Below are positions 46,388 through 55,559 of a stretch of 64,000 bases of DNA, piece after piece. This stretch comes from Gammaproteobacteria bacterium (GTDB lineage Bacteria > Pseudomonadota > Gammaproteobacteria > Eutrophobiales > Eutrophobiaceae). The notes beneath the pieces are model-generated. The model made no database searches. It saw only the letters and a program-made list of their open reading frames with translations, and was not told where the DNA came from. Each line of letters begins with the position of its first letter. Position 1 is the first letter of the stretch. The stretch lies in the NCBI GenBank assembly GCA_011772965.1, contig WVYN01000080.1, positions 86,606-150,605 of the forward strand, given 5' to 3'. The position numbers were made by a program, and so were the translations under genes.

Positions 46388-47462
46388 ACCTATCTTGATC
46401 ATGGCAGGTGGTACCGGTGGACACGTGTATCCGGCTCTGGCGGTTGCTGATTATCTGCATGGGCGGGGCATACCCTTATTCTGGTTGGGCACCCGTAAGG
46501 GCATCGAATCGCGCTTGGTGCCTAGTAAGGGATATACTCTCATGACCATTCACGTCAGTGGCCTCAGGGGCAAAGGTTTCATCAAGTGGGTATTTGCCCC
46601 GCTCATTATTCTGGTTGCAGTGGTTCAGGCTATGGGACTTCTGATCCGGATCCGTCCAGCGGCGGTACTCGGCATGGGTGGCTTTGCCAGTGGTCCCGGG
46701 GGCCTCGCCGCATGGCTTATGCGTGTTCCCCTGTGTGTGCATGAACAAAATGCCATTGTCGGGATGACTAACCGTCTGTTGGCACCACTCGCCTGCAGAG
46801 TTATGCAGGCGTTTCCCGAGACCTTTGCTGAAAAGTATGCCCCGCACACTACCGGCAACCCGGTCCGTAATGATATTCACTCCATTCCCGGGCCAGTCAA
46901 GCGGTATCTTGAACATGACAGTCGCCTGCTCCGGGTGTTGATCCTTGGCGGTAGTCAGGGAGCGCGAGCCCTAAATGAAGTTTTTCCCAGGGCCATGGCA
47001 AACCTGCCTGATGAAATAGACATAGATATCTGGCATCAATGCGGTGAACGGCTGCTCGATGAAACCACCCGTCTCTATGGGCAAACAGCCTGTAAGGTAA
47101 AGCTTGTTGCCTTTATTGATGACATGGCAGCCGCCTATAGCTGGGCGGATCTGGTGATATGCCGCTCAGGGGCATTGACAGTTGCCGAGGTTGCCGCTGC
47201 CGGTGTAGCTTCAATACTGATTCCCTTTCCATTTGCTGTTGATGATCATCAAACAGCAAATGCCCACTACCTGACCGATAGTGGAGCCGCTTTGCTGTTA
47301 CCTGAACATGAACTGAATGCTCGAGTATTGCCTGAACTACTGGCAGATTTGTACCGGGATCGGCAAAGACTTATCAGTATGGCAGAGAAAGCGAGACAGC
47401 TAGCATGCCCGGATGCGACTCACCGGGTTGCCGAAACCTGTCTGGAGGTGGCGTATGCCTGA
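46377..47462 (+). CDS. murG: Lipid II synthase MurG
   Basis: A 361-residue GT28 glycosyltransferase that adds GlcNAc to lipid I on the inner face of the membrane. Conserved blocks are LIMAGGTGGHVYPALAVA, VLGMGGFASGPGGLAAWL, VHEQNAIVGMTNR, LILGGSQGARALNE and ICRSGALTVAEVAAAG. ATG 46377 has AGGTG just upstream; GTG 46371 is an alternative. Both lie inside the end of ftsW. Confidence 0.97.
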   Translation: MANRPILIMAGGTGGHVYPALAVADYLHGRGIPLFWLGTRKGIESRLVPSKGYTLMTIHVSGLRGKGFIKWVFAPLIILVAVVQAMGLLIRIRPAAVLGMGGFASGPGGLAAWLMRVPLCVHEQNAIVGMTNRLLAPLACRVMQAFPETFAEKYAPHTTGNPVRNDIHSIPGPVKRYLEHDSRLLRVLILGGSQGARALNEVFPRAMANLPDEIDIDIWHQCGERLLDETTRLYGQTACKVKLVAFIDDMAAAYSWADLVICRSGALTVAEVAAAGVASILIPFPFAVDDHQTANAHYLTDSGAALLLPEHELNARVLPELLADLYRDRQRLISMAEKARQLACPDATHRVAETCLEVAYA

Positions 47463-48882
47463 GACCAGCGATCAACCACTCGGCCGCGTCAGACATGTTC
47501 ATTTTGTCGGTATTGGCGGTGCTGGCATGAGCGGTATTGCCGAGGTATTGCATAACCTCGGTTATACCGTCTCAGGATCTGACAAAAATGAAAACAAGGT
47601 AACCTCACGCCTGAAATCACTGGGTATTCATGTCGTCCGTGGTCACGAGCCTGGCCATGTAGAAAACAGCGATGTCGTGGTTTATTCGAGCGCCGTCAGT
47701 CAGGACAATTCCGAGCTACAGGAAGCACGCCTGCGCCGTATACCGATTATCCCCCGGGCGGAAATGCTGTCTGAATTGATGCGTTTCAAACATGGTATTG
47801 CCGTGGCTGGTACACATGGGAAAACAACCACCACCAGTTTAATCGCCAGTGTACTTGCAGAGGGTGGGCTGGATCCCACCTATGTCATTGGTGGTCTGCT
47901 AAACAGATCCGGATCCCATGCAAGGCTTGGTAAAGGTAAATACCTGGTTGCAGAAGCTGACGAAAGTGACGCCTCGTTTCTGCATCTACAACCGATCATC
48001 GCAGTGCTGACCAATGTCGATGCAGACCATCTTGAAAATTATTCCGGCGATTATTTTCTCCTGCAGAAAAACTTTCTGGATTTCCTGCAAAACTTGCCAT
48101 TTTATGGACTTGCAGTGGTGTGTATGGACGACAAGGGCAGCCGGTCTTTACTGGATCAAATCACTAAACCGGTCATGACTTACGGGGTCGATTATGAGGC
48201 GGATATTCATGCACGTGTGCTCGAACACAATACAACCAAAACCCTATTTTCAGTTTCACGCAAGCACAAACTTGACTGGATACAGGTCCAATTAAATCTC
48301 CCGGGCAAACACAATGTGCAAAACGCCCTGGCTGCTATTGCGGTCGCGTACGAACTCGGTGTTGAAGAAGCTGCCATTATCAGGGCACTGGAAAATTTTG
48401 AAGGTATCGCCAGACGTTGCCAGGTCATCGGCACTATCCATATCGATAACAAGAAAGCCACATTGATAGATGATTATGCACATCATCCCAGGGAGATATC
48501 CGCGACCTTGCAGGCCATCAAAAAAGGTTGGCCTGATCACAGGTTGATTGTCATATTCCAGCCGCATCGTTACTCGAGAACCCGGGACCTGTTTGAAGAT
48601 TTTGTACAGGTCCTCTCAGAAATTGATGTTTTATTCATGCTTGAGCTTTATACAGCCGGGGAGCAACCGATCACCGGCGCGGACAGTCGCTCATTATGCA
48701 GGGCCATAAGGATGCGTGGCCAGGTTGATCCCATTTTTATCGAAAACCGGGAAGAGATCGGTGATCTGTTAAAAGGTGTTTTGCATGACGAGGATATAGT
48801 CCTTGTGCTCGGAGCGGGTGACGTGGCTGCGGTCGCTACCTCTGTCTGGCAGCAATATGGTGATCAGAATGTTCGGCATTAA
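47455..48882 (+). CDS. murC: UDP-N-acetylmuramate:L-alanine ligase
   Basis: The 475-residue Mur ligase adds L-alanine to UDP-MurNAc. It opens VHFVGIGGAGMSGIAEVLHN, with the P-loop AVAGTHGKTTTTSLIASVL and C-terminal DDYAHHPREISATLQAIKKG and QPHRYSRTRDLF. ATG 47455 overlaps the murG stop by 8 bp and gives the family-typical lead; an earlier in-frame start at 47413 would add unrelated residues. Confidence 0.97.
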   Translation: MPETSDQPLGRVRHVHFVGIGGAGMSGIAEVLHNLGYTVSGSDKNENKVTSRLKSLGIHVVRGHEPGHVENSDVVVYSSAVSQDNSELQEARLRRIPIIPRAEMLSELMRFKHGIAVAGTHGKTTTTSLIASVLAEGGLDPTYVIGGLLNRSGSHARLGKGKYLVAEADESDASFLHLQPIIAVLTNVDADHLENYSGDYFLLQKNFLDFLQNLPFYGLAVVCMDDKGSRSLLDQITKPVMTYGVDYEADIHARVLEHNTTKTLFSVSRKHKLDWIQVQLNLPGKHNVQNALAAIAVAYELGVEEAAIIRALENFEGIARRCQVIGTIHIDNKKATLIDDYAHHPREISATLQAIKKGWPDHRLIVIFQPHRYSRTRDLFEDFVQVLSEIDVLFMLELYTAGEQPITGADSRSLCRAIRMRGQVDPIFIENREEIGDLLKGVLHDEDIVLVLGAGDVAAVATSVWQQYGDQNVRH

Positions 48883-48940
48883 GGTGTTGGCAATTTATGA
48901 GACAGAAAATTATTGGAATAGCACGACCACTCAGGAAAGC

Positions 48941-49852
48941 ATGTGTGCGCAAACTATGGACAAATCAGAAATCAAAGTGAAGGGTTTGCTGAAAACGGAT
49001 GAATCCATGGCCCGGCATACGTCATGGCGGGCCGGTGGCCGTGCCCGACAATATTTTGAACCAGCTGATCTTGATGACTTATGTCATTTTTTAGCTGCGC
49101 TTGATCCCGATGAGCCGATCCTGATGCTGGGTCTTGGGAGTAACCTGCTGGTCCGTGATGGTGGCTTTCCCGGTAGTGTCATCGCACTTGGCAAGTCATT
49201 CAGCCGGATCGAAATCAACGGTTCTACCGCAACAGTCTTTGCTGATGCTGGTGCCGCCTGTGCAAAGGTGGCAAGGGCGAGCGCGAAAAAAGGCCTCAAA
49301 AATGCAGAATTCCTCGCCGGAATTCCCGGGACCATGGGCGGTGCACTGGCCATGAATGCTGGCGCTTTCGGCGGGGAAACCTGGAACATCGTCCACATGG
49401 TTACCACGGTTGATCGTTCCGGAACGATACATCGACGTTCTCCCGACGAATTCCAGGTGTCCTATCGTGATGTCAGATTACCGGCTGAGGAGTGGTTTAT
49501 TTCTGTTGAATTACAGCTGCAAAATGATTCTGAGGGCGTGGCCGAACGATCTATCAAGCAATTACTTGATAAACGGGCTTCAAGTCAGCCCATGGGACTG
49601 CCAAGTTGCGGCTCGGTGTTTCGTAATCCGCCAAATGATCATGCGGCTAGATTGATCGAGTCTGCAGGACTCAAAGGCAAGAGCATCGGCAAGGCATGCG
49701 TTTCTGACAAGCATGCAAATTTCATTATTAATCTTGGTGGTGCAAGTGCGAGAGACATTGAGTCATTGATAAAACATGTACAAGCGACTGTCAGGGAAAA
49801 CTTTTCAGTCGATTTACAGACTGAAGTAAAGATTATTGGTAATGAAGCATAA
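48941..49852 (+). CDS. murB: UDP-N-acetylenolpyruvoylglucosamine reductase
   Basis: This 303-residue flavoprotein reduces UDP-GlcNAc-enolpyruvate to UDP-MurNAc with NADPH. Motifs include HTSWRAGGRARQYFEPAD, LGLGSNLLVRDGGFPGSVI, FLAGIPGTMGGALAMNAGAF and the catalytic-serine block LPSCGSVFRNPPNDHAARLI. It is the shorter, type II form, unlike the 340-residue E. coli type I enzyme. ATG 48941 has AGGA five bases upstream; the frame stays open back to 48803, within murC, without homology. Confidence 0.96.
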   Translation: MCAQTMDKSEIKVKGLLKTDESMARHTSWRAGGRARQYFEPADLDDLCHFLAALDPDEPILMLGLGSNLLVRDGGFPGSVIALGKSFSRIEINGSTATVFADAGAACAKVARASAKKGLKNAEFLAGIPGTMGGALAMNAGAFGGETWNIVHMVTTVDRSGTIHRRSPDEFQVSYRDVRLPAEEWFISVELQLQNDSEGVAERSIKQLLDKRASSQPMGLPSCGSVFRNPPNDHAARLIESAGLKGKSIGKACVSDKHANFIINLGGASARDIESLIKHVQATVRENFSVDLQTEVKIIGNEA

Positions 49853-50795
49853 TCACACATATCAACCGAAAGATTACGGTAAAGTCGCTGTGCTGATGGG
49901 CGGGTTGTCGGCTGAGCGAGAGATTTCGCTGGAAAGCGGTCAAGCTGTTCTCAAGGCGCTGCTCAGCAAAGGAGTGGATGCGCATGCGGTCGATGTTGGA
50001 AAGGACATTTGGCAAGTACTGGGTCGATCAGGTTTTGACCGGGCCTTTGTTATTCTGCATGGGAGAGGAGGAGAAGATGGAGTAATCCAGGGGGCACTTG
50101 AAGCCATGAACCTGCCTTATACGGGCAGCGGTGTGATTGGTTCAGCACTCGCGATGGACAAGATTAGGAGTAAGCGTATCTGGCAAAGCTGTGAATTACC
50201 AACACCCGGGTTTGCTGAAATTCACAATGAAACGGACTGGGACCTCCTTGTTGAAGAACTCGGCCTGCCCATCATGGTGAAACCCTCGCATGAAGGTTCA
50301 AGTTTTGGCGCCAGTAAGGTGAAACATGCCGATGATCTTGAAAGAGCATGGCGTGCTGCGGCGGAGTATGACACTGACGTGGTAGCCGAACAATGGATCA
50401 CCGGTGGTGAATATACGATCCCGATTCTAGGTAGACAAGTCTTGCCCATGATTCGCCTGCTTACACCGAGAGAGTTTTATGATTATGAAGCGAAGTATGT
50501 TGAGGAAACGACACAATACCTTTGCCCTTGTGGTCTTGAAGAAATAATTGAGAGGGAGTTGGGAAAACTTGCACTGTCTGCTTTTGATGCGCTTGGCGCC
50601 TATGGTTGGGGAAGGGTAGACATGATGCTTGATGAGAACCAGAAACCCTGGCTGATAGAAGTCAATACGGTTCCAGGTATGACCAGTCACAGCCTGGTTC
50701 CTATGGCGGCCAAACAGGCCGGTCTGGATTTTGCTGATCTGGTTTTGGCAATTCTCGATACGTGTATGAGTAAAAAGACATCAAGGGCCGCCTGA
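49842..50795 (+). CDS. ddl: D-alanine:D-alanine ligase
   Basis: A 317-residue ATP-grasp ligase making the D-Ala-D-Ala dipeptide used by MurF. It shows VLMGGLSAEREISLESGQAV, HGRGGEDGVIQGALE, TGSGVIGSALAMDKIRSK, MVKPSHEGSSFGASKV and the C-terminal EVNTVPGMTSHSLVPMAA. ATG 49842 overlaps the murB stop by 11 bp. The Tyr in the YTGSG-type loop agrees with a D-Ala-D-Ala rather than D-Ala-D-lactate enzyme, by family knowledge. Confidence 0.97.
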   Translation: MKHNHTYQPKDYGKVAVLMGGLSAEREISLESGQAVLKALLSKGVDAHAVDVGKDIWQVLGRSGFDRAFVILHGRGGEDGVIQGALEAMNLPYTGSGVIGSALAMDKIRSKRIWQSCELPTPGFAEIHNETDWDLLVEELGLPIMVKPSHEGSSFGASKVKHADDLERAWRAAAEYDTDVVAEQWITGGEYTIPILGRQVLPMIRLLTPREFYDYEAKYVEETTQYLCPCGLEEIIERELGKLALSAFDALGAYGWGRVDMMLDENQKPWLIEVNTVPGMTSHSLVPMAAKQAGLDFADLVLAILDTCMSKKTSRAA

Positions 50796-51566
50796 ATGGA
50801 TACCTTGATACAAATGCAACGGGAATTACCGGAGAGTAATAGACAACGACGACTACAGTACGAATTACTGGCCCTGGCTCTGTTCGCTGGCTTGGTTGGC
50901 TGGTTGATGACCAACTTGTTTGCCCCGGAAACCTTGCCTATTCGCCAAGTCAGAATAGAAGGCGAGTTCAAATATCTTTCGCCTGAAGTGTTACGTGAAA
51001 GAGCGGAGTTACATGTCAAAGGCGGCTTTTTTAATATCAACGTTGCTGAGGTCAGGGACAGATTACTGGCTGAGCCCTGGGTTCGTAGTGTGTCCGTTCA
51101 CCGCGTATGGCCAGACTCATTGCAGGTTTTTATTACCGAGCAAATTGCTGTTGCTGCCTGGAAAGACTCCGGTCTTCTTAATAGACAGGGCGAATATTTT
51201 TCACCTGACAGATCCACCTTTCCAGAGGGGCTGCCGGTTATTAGCGGGCCTGATGGGTATCACGAACAAATGGTTGATAAATACTACACACTGCAAAAAC
51301 AATTGGAACCGTTTGCGCTTAATTTACATAAATTGTCACTGGATGATCGGCGTGCCTGGAACCTGGAGCTGGATAACGGCCTGGTGATTTTACTGGGAAG
51401 AAAGAACTTCAGGGAAAGGTTCAACAGGTTTATTACGCTGGTCCCCCTGCATCTCAACAGGAAGATAGAAAAAGCAGAACAGATTGACATGCGCTACCCA
51501 AACGGGTTTGCAGTGAAGTGGAAAAGCGGGAATCCCACACTTAATGCCGGCAGTGGAGCATTATAA
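50796..51566 (+). CDS. ftsQ: Cell division protein FtsQ
   Basis: The 256-residue bitopic protein has a cytoplasmic lead, one membrane helix (about 27-48, LALALFAGLVGWLMTNLF region) and a periplasmic POTRA domain (LPIRQVRIEGEFKYLSPEVL, then NINVAEVRDRLLAEPWVRSV). A beta domain follows. It binds FtsB and FtsL in the divisome. Its ATG directly abuts the ddl stop, and ftsA begins 2 bp after its own stop. Confidence 0.95.
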   Translation: MDTLIQMQRELPESNRQRRLQYELLALALFAGLVGWLMTNLFAPETLPIRQVRIEGEFKYLSPEVLRERAELHVKGGFFNINVAEVRDRLLAEPWVRSVSVHRVWPDSLQVFITEQIAVAAWKDSGLLNRQGEYFSPDRSTFPEGLPVISGPDGYHEQMVDKYYTLQKQLEPFALNLHKLSLDDRRAWNLELDNGLVILLGRKNFRERFNRFITLVPLHLNRKIEKAEQIDMRYPNGFAVKWKSGNPTLNAGSGAL

Positions 51567-51568
51567 AA

Positions 51569-52804
51569 ATGGCAAAAAAGACTGAAAGAAAAATGATTGT
51601 TGGCCTAGACATTGGAACTTCCAAGGTCGTGGCTATTGTTGGTGAAATTACAGCAGATGATGAAGTTGAAATCATCGGCCTGGGTTCCAGTCGATCACGA
51701 GGTCTAAAGAAGGGAGTCGTCGTGAATATTGAGTCAACAGTTCATTCCATACAAAGGGCAATCGAAGAAGCCGAATTGATGGCCGGTTGTAATATTCATT
51801 CCGTATTTGCCGGAATTGCCGGAAGCCACATACGCAGTTTGAATTCGAACGGAATCGTAGCTATTCGAGACAATGAAGTTACTTTCGGCGATGTCGATCG
51901 TGTTATTGATGCCGCGAGTGCTGTCGCAATCCCGGCAGATCAAAAAATCCTGCATATCCTGCCCCAAGAATTCGTGATTGATAACCAGGAAGGGGTCAGG
52001 GAACCTGTGGGCATGTCCGGGGTGAGGCTGGAAGTGAAGGTTCACATGGTGACCGGTGCCGTCAGTGCCGCCCAGAACATTATTAAATGTGTCCGCCGTT
52101 GTGGACTGGAAGTCGATGACATCATTCTGGAACAACTGGCATCAAGCTATTCAGTATTGACCGAGGACGAGAAGGAACTGGGTGTTTGCCTGGTGGATAT
52201 CGGCGGGGGTACCACGGACATCGCGGTATTTCGCGACGGGGCTATTCAGCATACCGCCGTCATCCCGATTGCGGGCGACCAGGTTACGAATGACATTGCT
52301 GTTGCACTCAGAACACCTACCCAGCATGCGGAAGATATCAAGGTTCAATATGCGTGTGCACTTACCCAATTGGCAAATTCAGAGGAAACCATAGAGGTAC
52401 CAAGTGTGGGTGATCGCGCCCCGAGACGCTTGGCCAGACAGACACTGGCGGAGGTGGTTGAACCGCGCTATGAGGAATTATTCACCCTGGTACAAGCGGA
52501 ACTCAGACGCAGTGGTTATGAGGACATGATAGCTGCCGGCATTGTTCTCACTGGAGGCAGTTCAAAAATGGAAGGTGTTGTTGAGCTTGCCGAAGAAATA
52601 TTTCATATGCCGGTGAGAATTGGCCTGCCTCAGCATGTTACTGGTCTTTCTGATGTAGTCAAAAATCCAATTTACTCTACTGGTGTAGGTCTGTTGTTGT
52701 TTGGGCGCAAGCACATTACCGAAAACCTGGCGCCCATCGGAGTGGGCAAGGGTTTTAGGAGCGTTTTTGAAAGAATGAAGAGTTGGTTTCAGGGTAATTT
52801 TTAA
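51569..52804 (+). CDS. ftsA: Cell division protein FtsA
   Basis: A 411-residue actin-like ATPase that tethers FtsZ to the membrane. ATP-binding segments are IVGLDIGTSKVVAIVGEI, CLVDIGGGTTDIAVFRDG and VLTGGSSKMEGVVELAEEIF. The C-terminal end FERMKSWFQGNF is the amphipathic membrane-targeting helix. It sits 2 bp after ftsQ and 31 bp before ftsZ. Confidence 0.98.
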   Translation: MAKKTERKMIVGLDIGTSKVVAIVGEITADDEVEIIGLGSSRSRGLKKGVVVNIESTVHSIQRAIEEAELMAGCNIHSVFAGIAGSHIRSLNSNGIVAIRDNEVTFGDVDRVIDAASAVAIPADQKILHILPQEFVIDNQEGVREPVGMSGVRLEVKVHMVTGAVSAAQNIIKCVRRCGLEVDDIILEQLASSYSVLTEDEKELGVCLVDIGGGTTDIAVFRDGAIQHTAVIPIAGDQVTNDIAVALRTPTQHAEDIKVQYACALTQLANSEETIEVPSVGDRAPRRLARQTLAEVVEPRYEELFTLVQAELRRSGYEDMIAAGIVLTGGSSKMEGVVELAEEIFHMPVRIGLPQHVTGLSDVVKNPIYSTGVGLLLFGRKHITENLAPIGVGKGFRSVFERMKSWFQGNF

Positions 52805-52835
52805 TATTGGGGAATAAAACTAAGGAGATCTAACC

Positions 52836-53987
52836 ATGTTTGAACTCGTCGATGCAGAAAATTCAACTGCGATTATAAAAGTCATAGGTGTTGGTGGCGG
52901 TGGTGGCAATGCCGTTGAACATATGGTCAATGCAAGTATTGAGGGTGTGGATTTCATCTGCGCCAACACGGATGCACAGGCCTTGAAAAAGTCTTCCTCT
53001 AAGACCGTGTTACAACTCGGGCATAATGTCACCAAAGGGCTGGGTGCCGGCGCGGACCCGGATATTGGCAGACAGGCCGCACTGGAAGACAGGGACCGGA
53101 TTATGGATGTCCTTGAGGGATCCGATATGGTCTTTATTACCGGCGGCATGGGTGGTGGTACCGGTACGGGCGCTGCACCTATCGTTGCCCAGGTGGCAAA
53201 AGAGATGGGAATCCTTACCGTCGCGGTAGTTACCCGGCCGTTTGGTTTCGAAGGCAAGAAACGTGCGGCGGTTGCTGATCAAGGCATCAAGGAAATAGGC
53301 CAGTTTGTCGATTCCCTGATCACCATACCGAATGAAAAACTCCTGAGTGTTCTGGGCAGGGAAATAAGTCTCTTGAATGCCTTCAGCGCAGCCAACGATG
53401 TGTTATTGGGGGCCGTCCAGGGTATCGCCGAGTTGATTACCTGTCCCGGCCTAATCAATGTCGACTTCGCAGACGTGCGCACCGTCATGTCGGAAATGGG
53501 TATGGCGATGATGGGTTCTGGCAAGGCCAAGGGTGAAGAGCGGGCCCGGATCGCCGCAGAAGCGGCCATCTCCAGCCCGTTGCTGGAAGACGTTAATCTC
53601 TCCGGGGCGAGGGGCATGCTGGTCAATATCACGGCTGGTATGGATCTGTCTATCGGTGAATTTGACGAGGTCGGTAATACCGTCAAGCAATTCGCCTCGG
53701 ATAATGCCACGGTTGTGGTTGGTACCGTCATTGATCCTGAAATGAGTGGTGAAATGCGGGTCACGATCGTAGCAACGGGCCTGGGCCAGGCTGCCCGGGA
53801 GGAGGCTTCCCGGGTCAAGCTGGTCAAGGCTGCCAGCGGCGGTGGCGTGGATTATCGGGACTATGACAGGCCGACAATCATGCGCAATCAGCCTGCGGAT
53901 AAGTCCGAACAGACTGGCCCCGGCCCATCGGAGAACGATACCGATTATCTGGATATCCCGGCGTTTCTGAGGCGTCAGGCCGATTGA
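52836..53987 (+). CDS. ftsZ: Cell division protein FtsZ
   Basis: The 383-residue tubulin homologue polymerises into the Z-ring. GTP binding is seen in VGGGGGNAVEHM and the tubulin signature GGMGGGTGTGAAP; the T7 synergy loop is in NVDFADVRTVMSEMG. After a short linker (about 320-365) comes the C-terminal peptide DYLDIPAFLRRQAD, which binds FtsA and ZapD. A strong AAGGAG ribosome site precedes the ATG, fitting its high expression. Confidence 0.98.
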   Translation: MFELVDAENSTAIIKVIGVGGGGGNAVEHMVNASIEGVDFICANTDAQALKKSSSKTVLQLGHNVTKGLGAGADPDIGRQAALEDRDRIMDVLEGSDMVFITGGMGGGTGTGAAPIVAQVAKEMGILTVAVVTRPFGFEGKKRAAVADQGIKEIGQFVDSLITIPNEKLLSVLGREISLLNAFSAANDVLLGAVQGIAELITCPGLINVDFADVRTVMSEMGMAMMGSGKAKGEERARIAAEAAISSPLLEDVNLSGARGMLVNITAGMDLSIGEFDEVGNTVKQFASDNATVVVGTVIDPEMSGEMRVTIVATGLGQAAREEASRVKLVKAASGGGVDYRDYDRPTIMRNQPADKSEQTGPGPSENDTDYLDIPAFLRRQAD

Positions 53988-54012
53988 TTAAAAAGGGAGA
54001 CTACTTGGCAAT

Positions 54013-54033
54013 TGTTGCTGTAATGCAACATTT
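54013..54033 (+). terminator. Weak hairpin after ftsZ
   Basis: TGTTGC (54013-54018) and GCAACA (54025-54030) form a 6-bp stem with a 6-nt loop followed by TTT. It lies 26 bp past the ftsZ stop and just before the lpxC promoter, so it may partly end the dcw transcript. Confidence 0.4.
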
Positions 54034-54037
54034 GTAC

Positions 54038-54066
54038 TTGACAGTTGTCTGAATTCAGACTACAAA
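54038..54066 (+). promoter_or_regulatory. lpxC promoter with a palindrome in the spacer
   Basis: A perfect -35 TTGACA (54038-54043) is followed after exactly 17 bp by TACAAA (54061-54066) as -10, which matches four of six consensus bases. The spacer contains a perfect 14-nt palindrome, GTCTGAATTCAGAC (54047-54060), filling the space between the two elements. A dimeric regulator bound there would control lpxC directly. lpxC starts 47 bp after the -10. Confidence 0.6.
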
Positions 54067-54112
54067 GAACAGGTTTACGGTCAACTTTTGCCCCAAAAGG
54101 ACAATAAAATCA

Positions 54113-55024
54113 ATGATAAGGCAGCGTACGCTGAAAAATATTATACGTGCGACCGGCGTCGGATTACATACAGGGAAAAAAGTACTTCTGGTACTCAGAC
54201 CGGCGCCTGAAAATACGGGGATCATTTTTAGACGAATCGACTTAGACCCGGTTGTGGAAATTAAGGCCACCCCAGAACATGTGGGTGATACGCGCCTATC
54301 AACAACCATTACCAAAGATAACGTCCGGATTTCCACCATAGAACACCTGCTCTCTGCGCTAGCAGGTTTTGGCATTGATAACGCCTACATCGATCTCAGT
54401 TCTGATGAAGTACCCATCATGGACGGCAGCGCTGGACCGTTCGTGTTCCTGATCCAGTCCGCTGGGGTGATGGAACAGAACGCAGCCAAACAGTTTATAC
54501 GTATCAAGCAATCGGTTCGGGTAGAAGACGGTGACAAGTGGGCCATGTTTGAACCTTTTAGTGGTTTCAAGGTTGCATTTACTATTGAATTCGATCACCC
54601 TGCCTTCAATGAAAGACATTGCCAGGCTGAAATAGATTTCTCCACGACCTCCTTCGTGAAGGAAGTCAGCCGTGCCAGGACTTTTGGCTTTATGCGTGAT
54701 GTGGAAATACTCCGTGAAAAAAATCTGGCACTTGGCGGCAGTCTGGACAATGCAGTGGTAGTCGATGATTACCGGATTCTCAATGAAGACGGGCTGCGCT
54801 ATGAAGATGAATGCGTCAAACACAAAATACTGGATGCGATTGGTGACCTGTACCTGCTTGGGCACAGCCTGATAGGTTCGTTTTCAGGTTTCAAATCAGG
54901 CCATGAGCTGAATAACAGGCTACTCAGGTCACTGCTTGCAGATGAAAAGACCTGGGAATTAGTGAGTTTCAAGGACGAAGTCGAACTGCCTATCTCCTTT
55001 ATTCAGCCAATCACAGCAACATAA
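54113..55024 (+). CDS. lpxC: UDP-3-O-acyl-N-acetylglucosamine deacetylase
   Basis: The 303-residue zinc enzyme carries out the committed step of lipid A synthesis. It starts with [20 protein letters not shown]; zinc and catalytic residues lie in [27 protein letters not shown] and [15 protein letters not shown]. Its level is normally controlled tightly (in E. coli by FtsH proteolysis). The gene is the last of the dcw-linked set and is convergent with a DciA-like gene. Confidence 0.98.
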   Translation: MIRQRTLKNIIRATGVGLHTGKKVLLVLRPAPENTGIIFRRIDLDPVVEIKATPEHVGDTRLSTTITKDNVRISTIEHLLSALAGFGIDNAYIDLSSDEVPIMDGSAGPFVFLIQSAGVMEQNAAKQFIRIKQSVRVEDGDKWAMFEPFSGFKVAFTIEFDHPAFNERHCQAEIDFSTTSFVKEVSRARTFGFMRDVEILREKNLALGGSLDNAVVVDDYRILNEDGLRYEDECVKHKILDAIGDLYLLGHSLIGSFSGFKSGHELNNRLLRSLLADEKTWELVSFKDEVELPISFIQPITAT

Positions 55025-55043
55025 AAAACGGTTAGGCAATTGG

Positions 55044-55505
55044 TCAGGATTTATTGAGCTTGGCCAGTTTTAGAAAACGGGTACGCAGGTCAGGATCGCT
55101 GGTTGAGACAGCAGCCTGCTCGAGATAATTCGAAGTCTGGGCTGTGATTCCCGGCCCAGTGGATTTCTGCTTTTGAGGCTCGCTTTGCTTCGGAAATACC
55201 CGAATTCGAATGCTTTTTAGAGAGGGTAGCTGACACTCGCGGCGAACATGCTCAAGAATATTTGGGGTTAAATACCTTATTTTTGCCGCCCAGGCGGACG
55301 TGTCTGCACGCAGGACCAGCATGTCATCTGTCATGTTGGCAACGCAACAATGTCCCGCAAGTGGCTGGCCCAGGCAGGTGCTCAACTCCCTGTCCAGGGT
55401 CTGCAAGCGCCTGATATGCTGCAATAAGTCAGCCAGAGCCGACTTGTCGTTTTCAAGTATGGAGTTTACAGAATTGAATGTAGTTGGCATTTTAGTGGTG
55501 GGCAT
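55044..55505 (-). CDS. DUF721 (DciA-like) protein
   Basis: A 153-residue protein with the DUF721 domain in its first 105 residues (LQHIRRLQTLDRELSTCLG, HCCVANMTDDMLVLRADTSA and WAAKIRYLTPNILEHVR). A polar tail ends in LEQAAVSTSDPDLRTRFLKL. DciA, the best known member, loads the DnaB helicase in bacteria lacking DnaC. Whether this short protein does so cannot be decided from sequence. Position next to lpxC-secA is common in gammaproteobacteria. A second ATG five codons in (55490) is an alternative start. Confidence 0.8.
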   Translation of the reverse strand: MPTTKMPTTFNSVNSILENDKSALADLLQHIRRLQTLDRELSTCLGQPLAGHCCVANMTDDMLVLRADTSAWAAKIRYLTPNILEHVRRECQLPSLKSIRIRVFPKQSEPQKQKSTGPGITAQTSNYLEQAAVSTSDPDLRTRFLKLAKLNKS

Positions 55506-55559
55506 GGTGCTACTATTATAAGGTTCGCTGAAAACATATAAATACCATTAATAAATACT

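Noticed and set aside
48941..49852. murB as a shortened gene
   Set aside because: Its 303 residues and motifs fit the type II MurB class; nothing is missing.
54047..54060. Palindrome before lpxC as a LexA box
   Set aside because: It lacks the CTGT-N8-ACAG arrangement and also does not match Fur or FNR consensus; kept only as an unknown operator candidate.
54359..54865. 168-codon minus-strand frame inside lpxC
   Set aside because: Shadow of a highly conserved gene; no domain, start signal or neighbour supports it.
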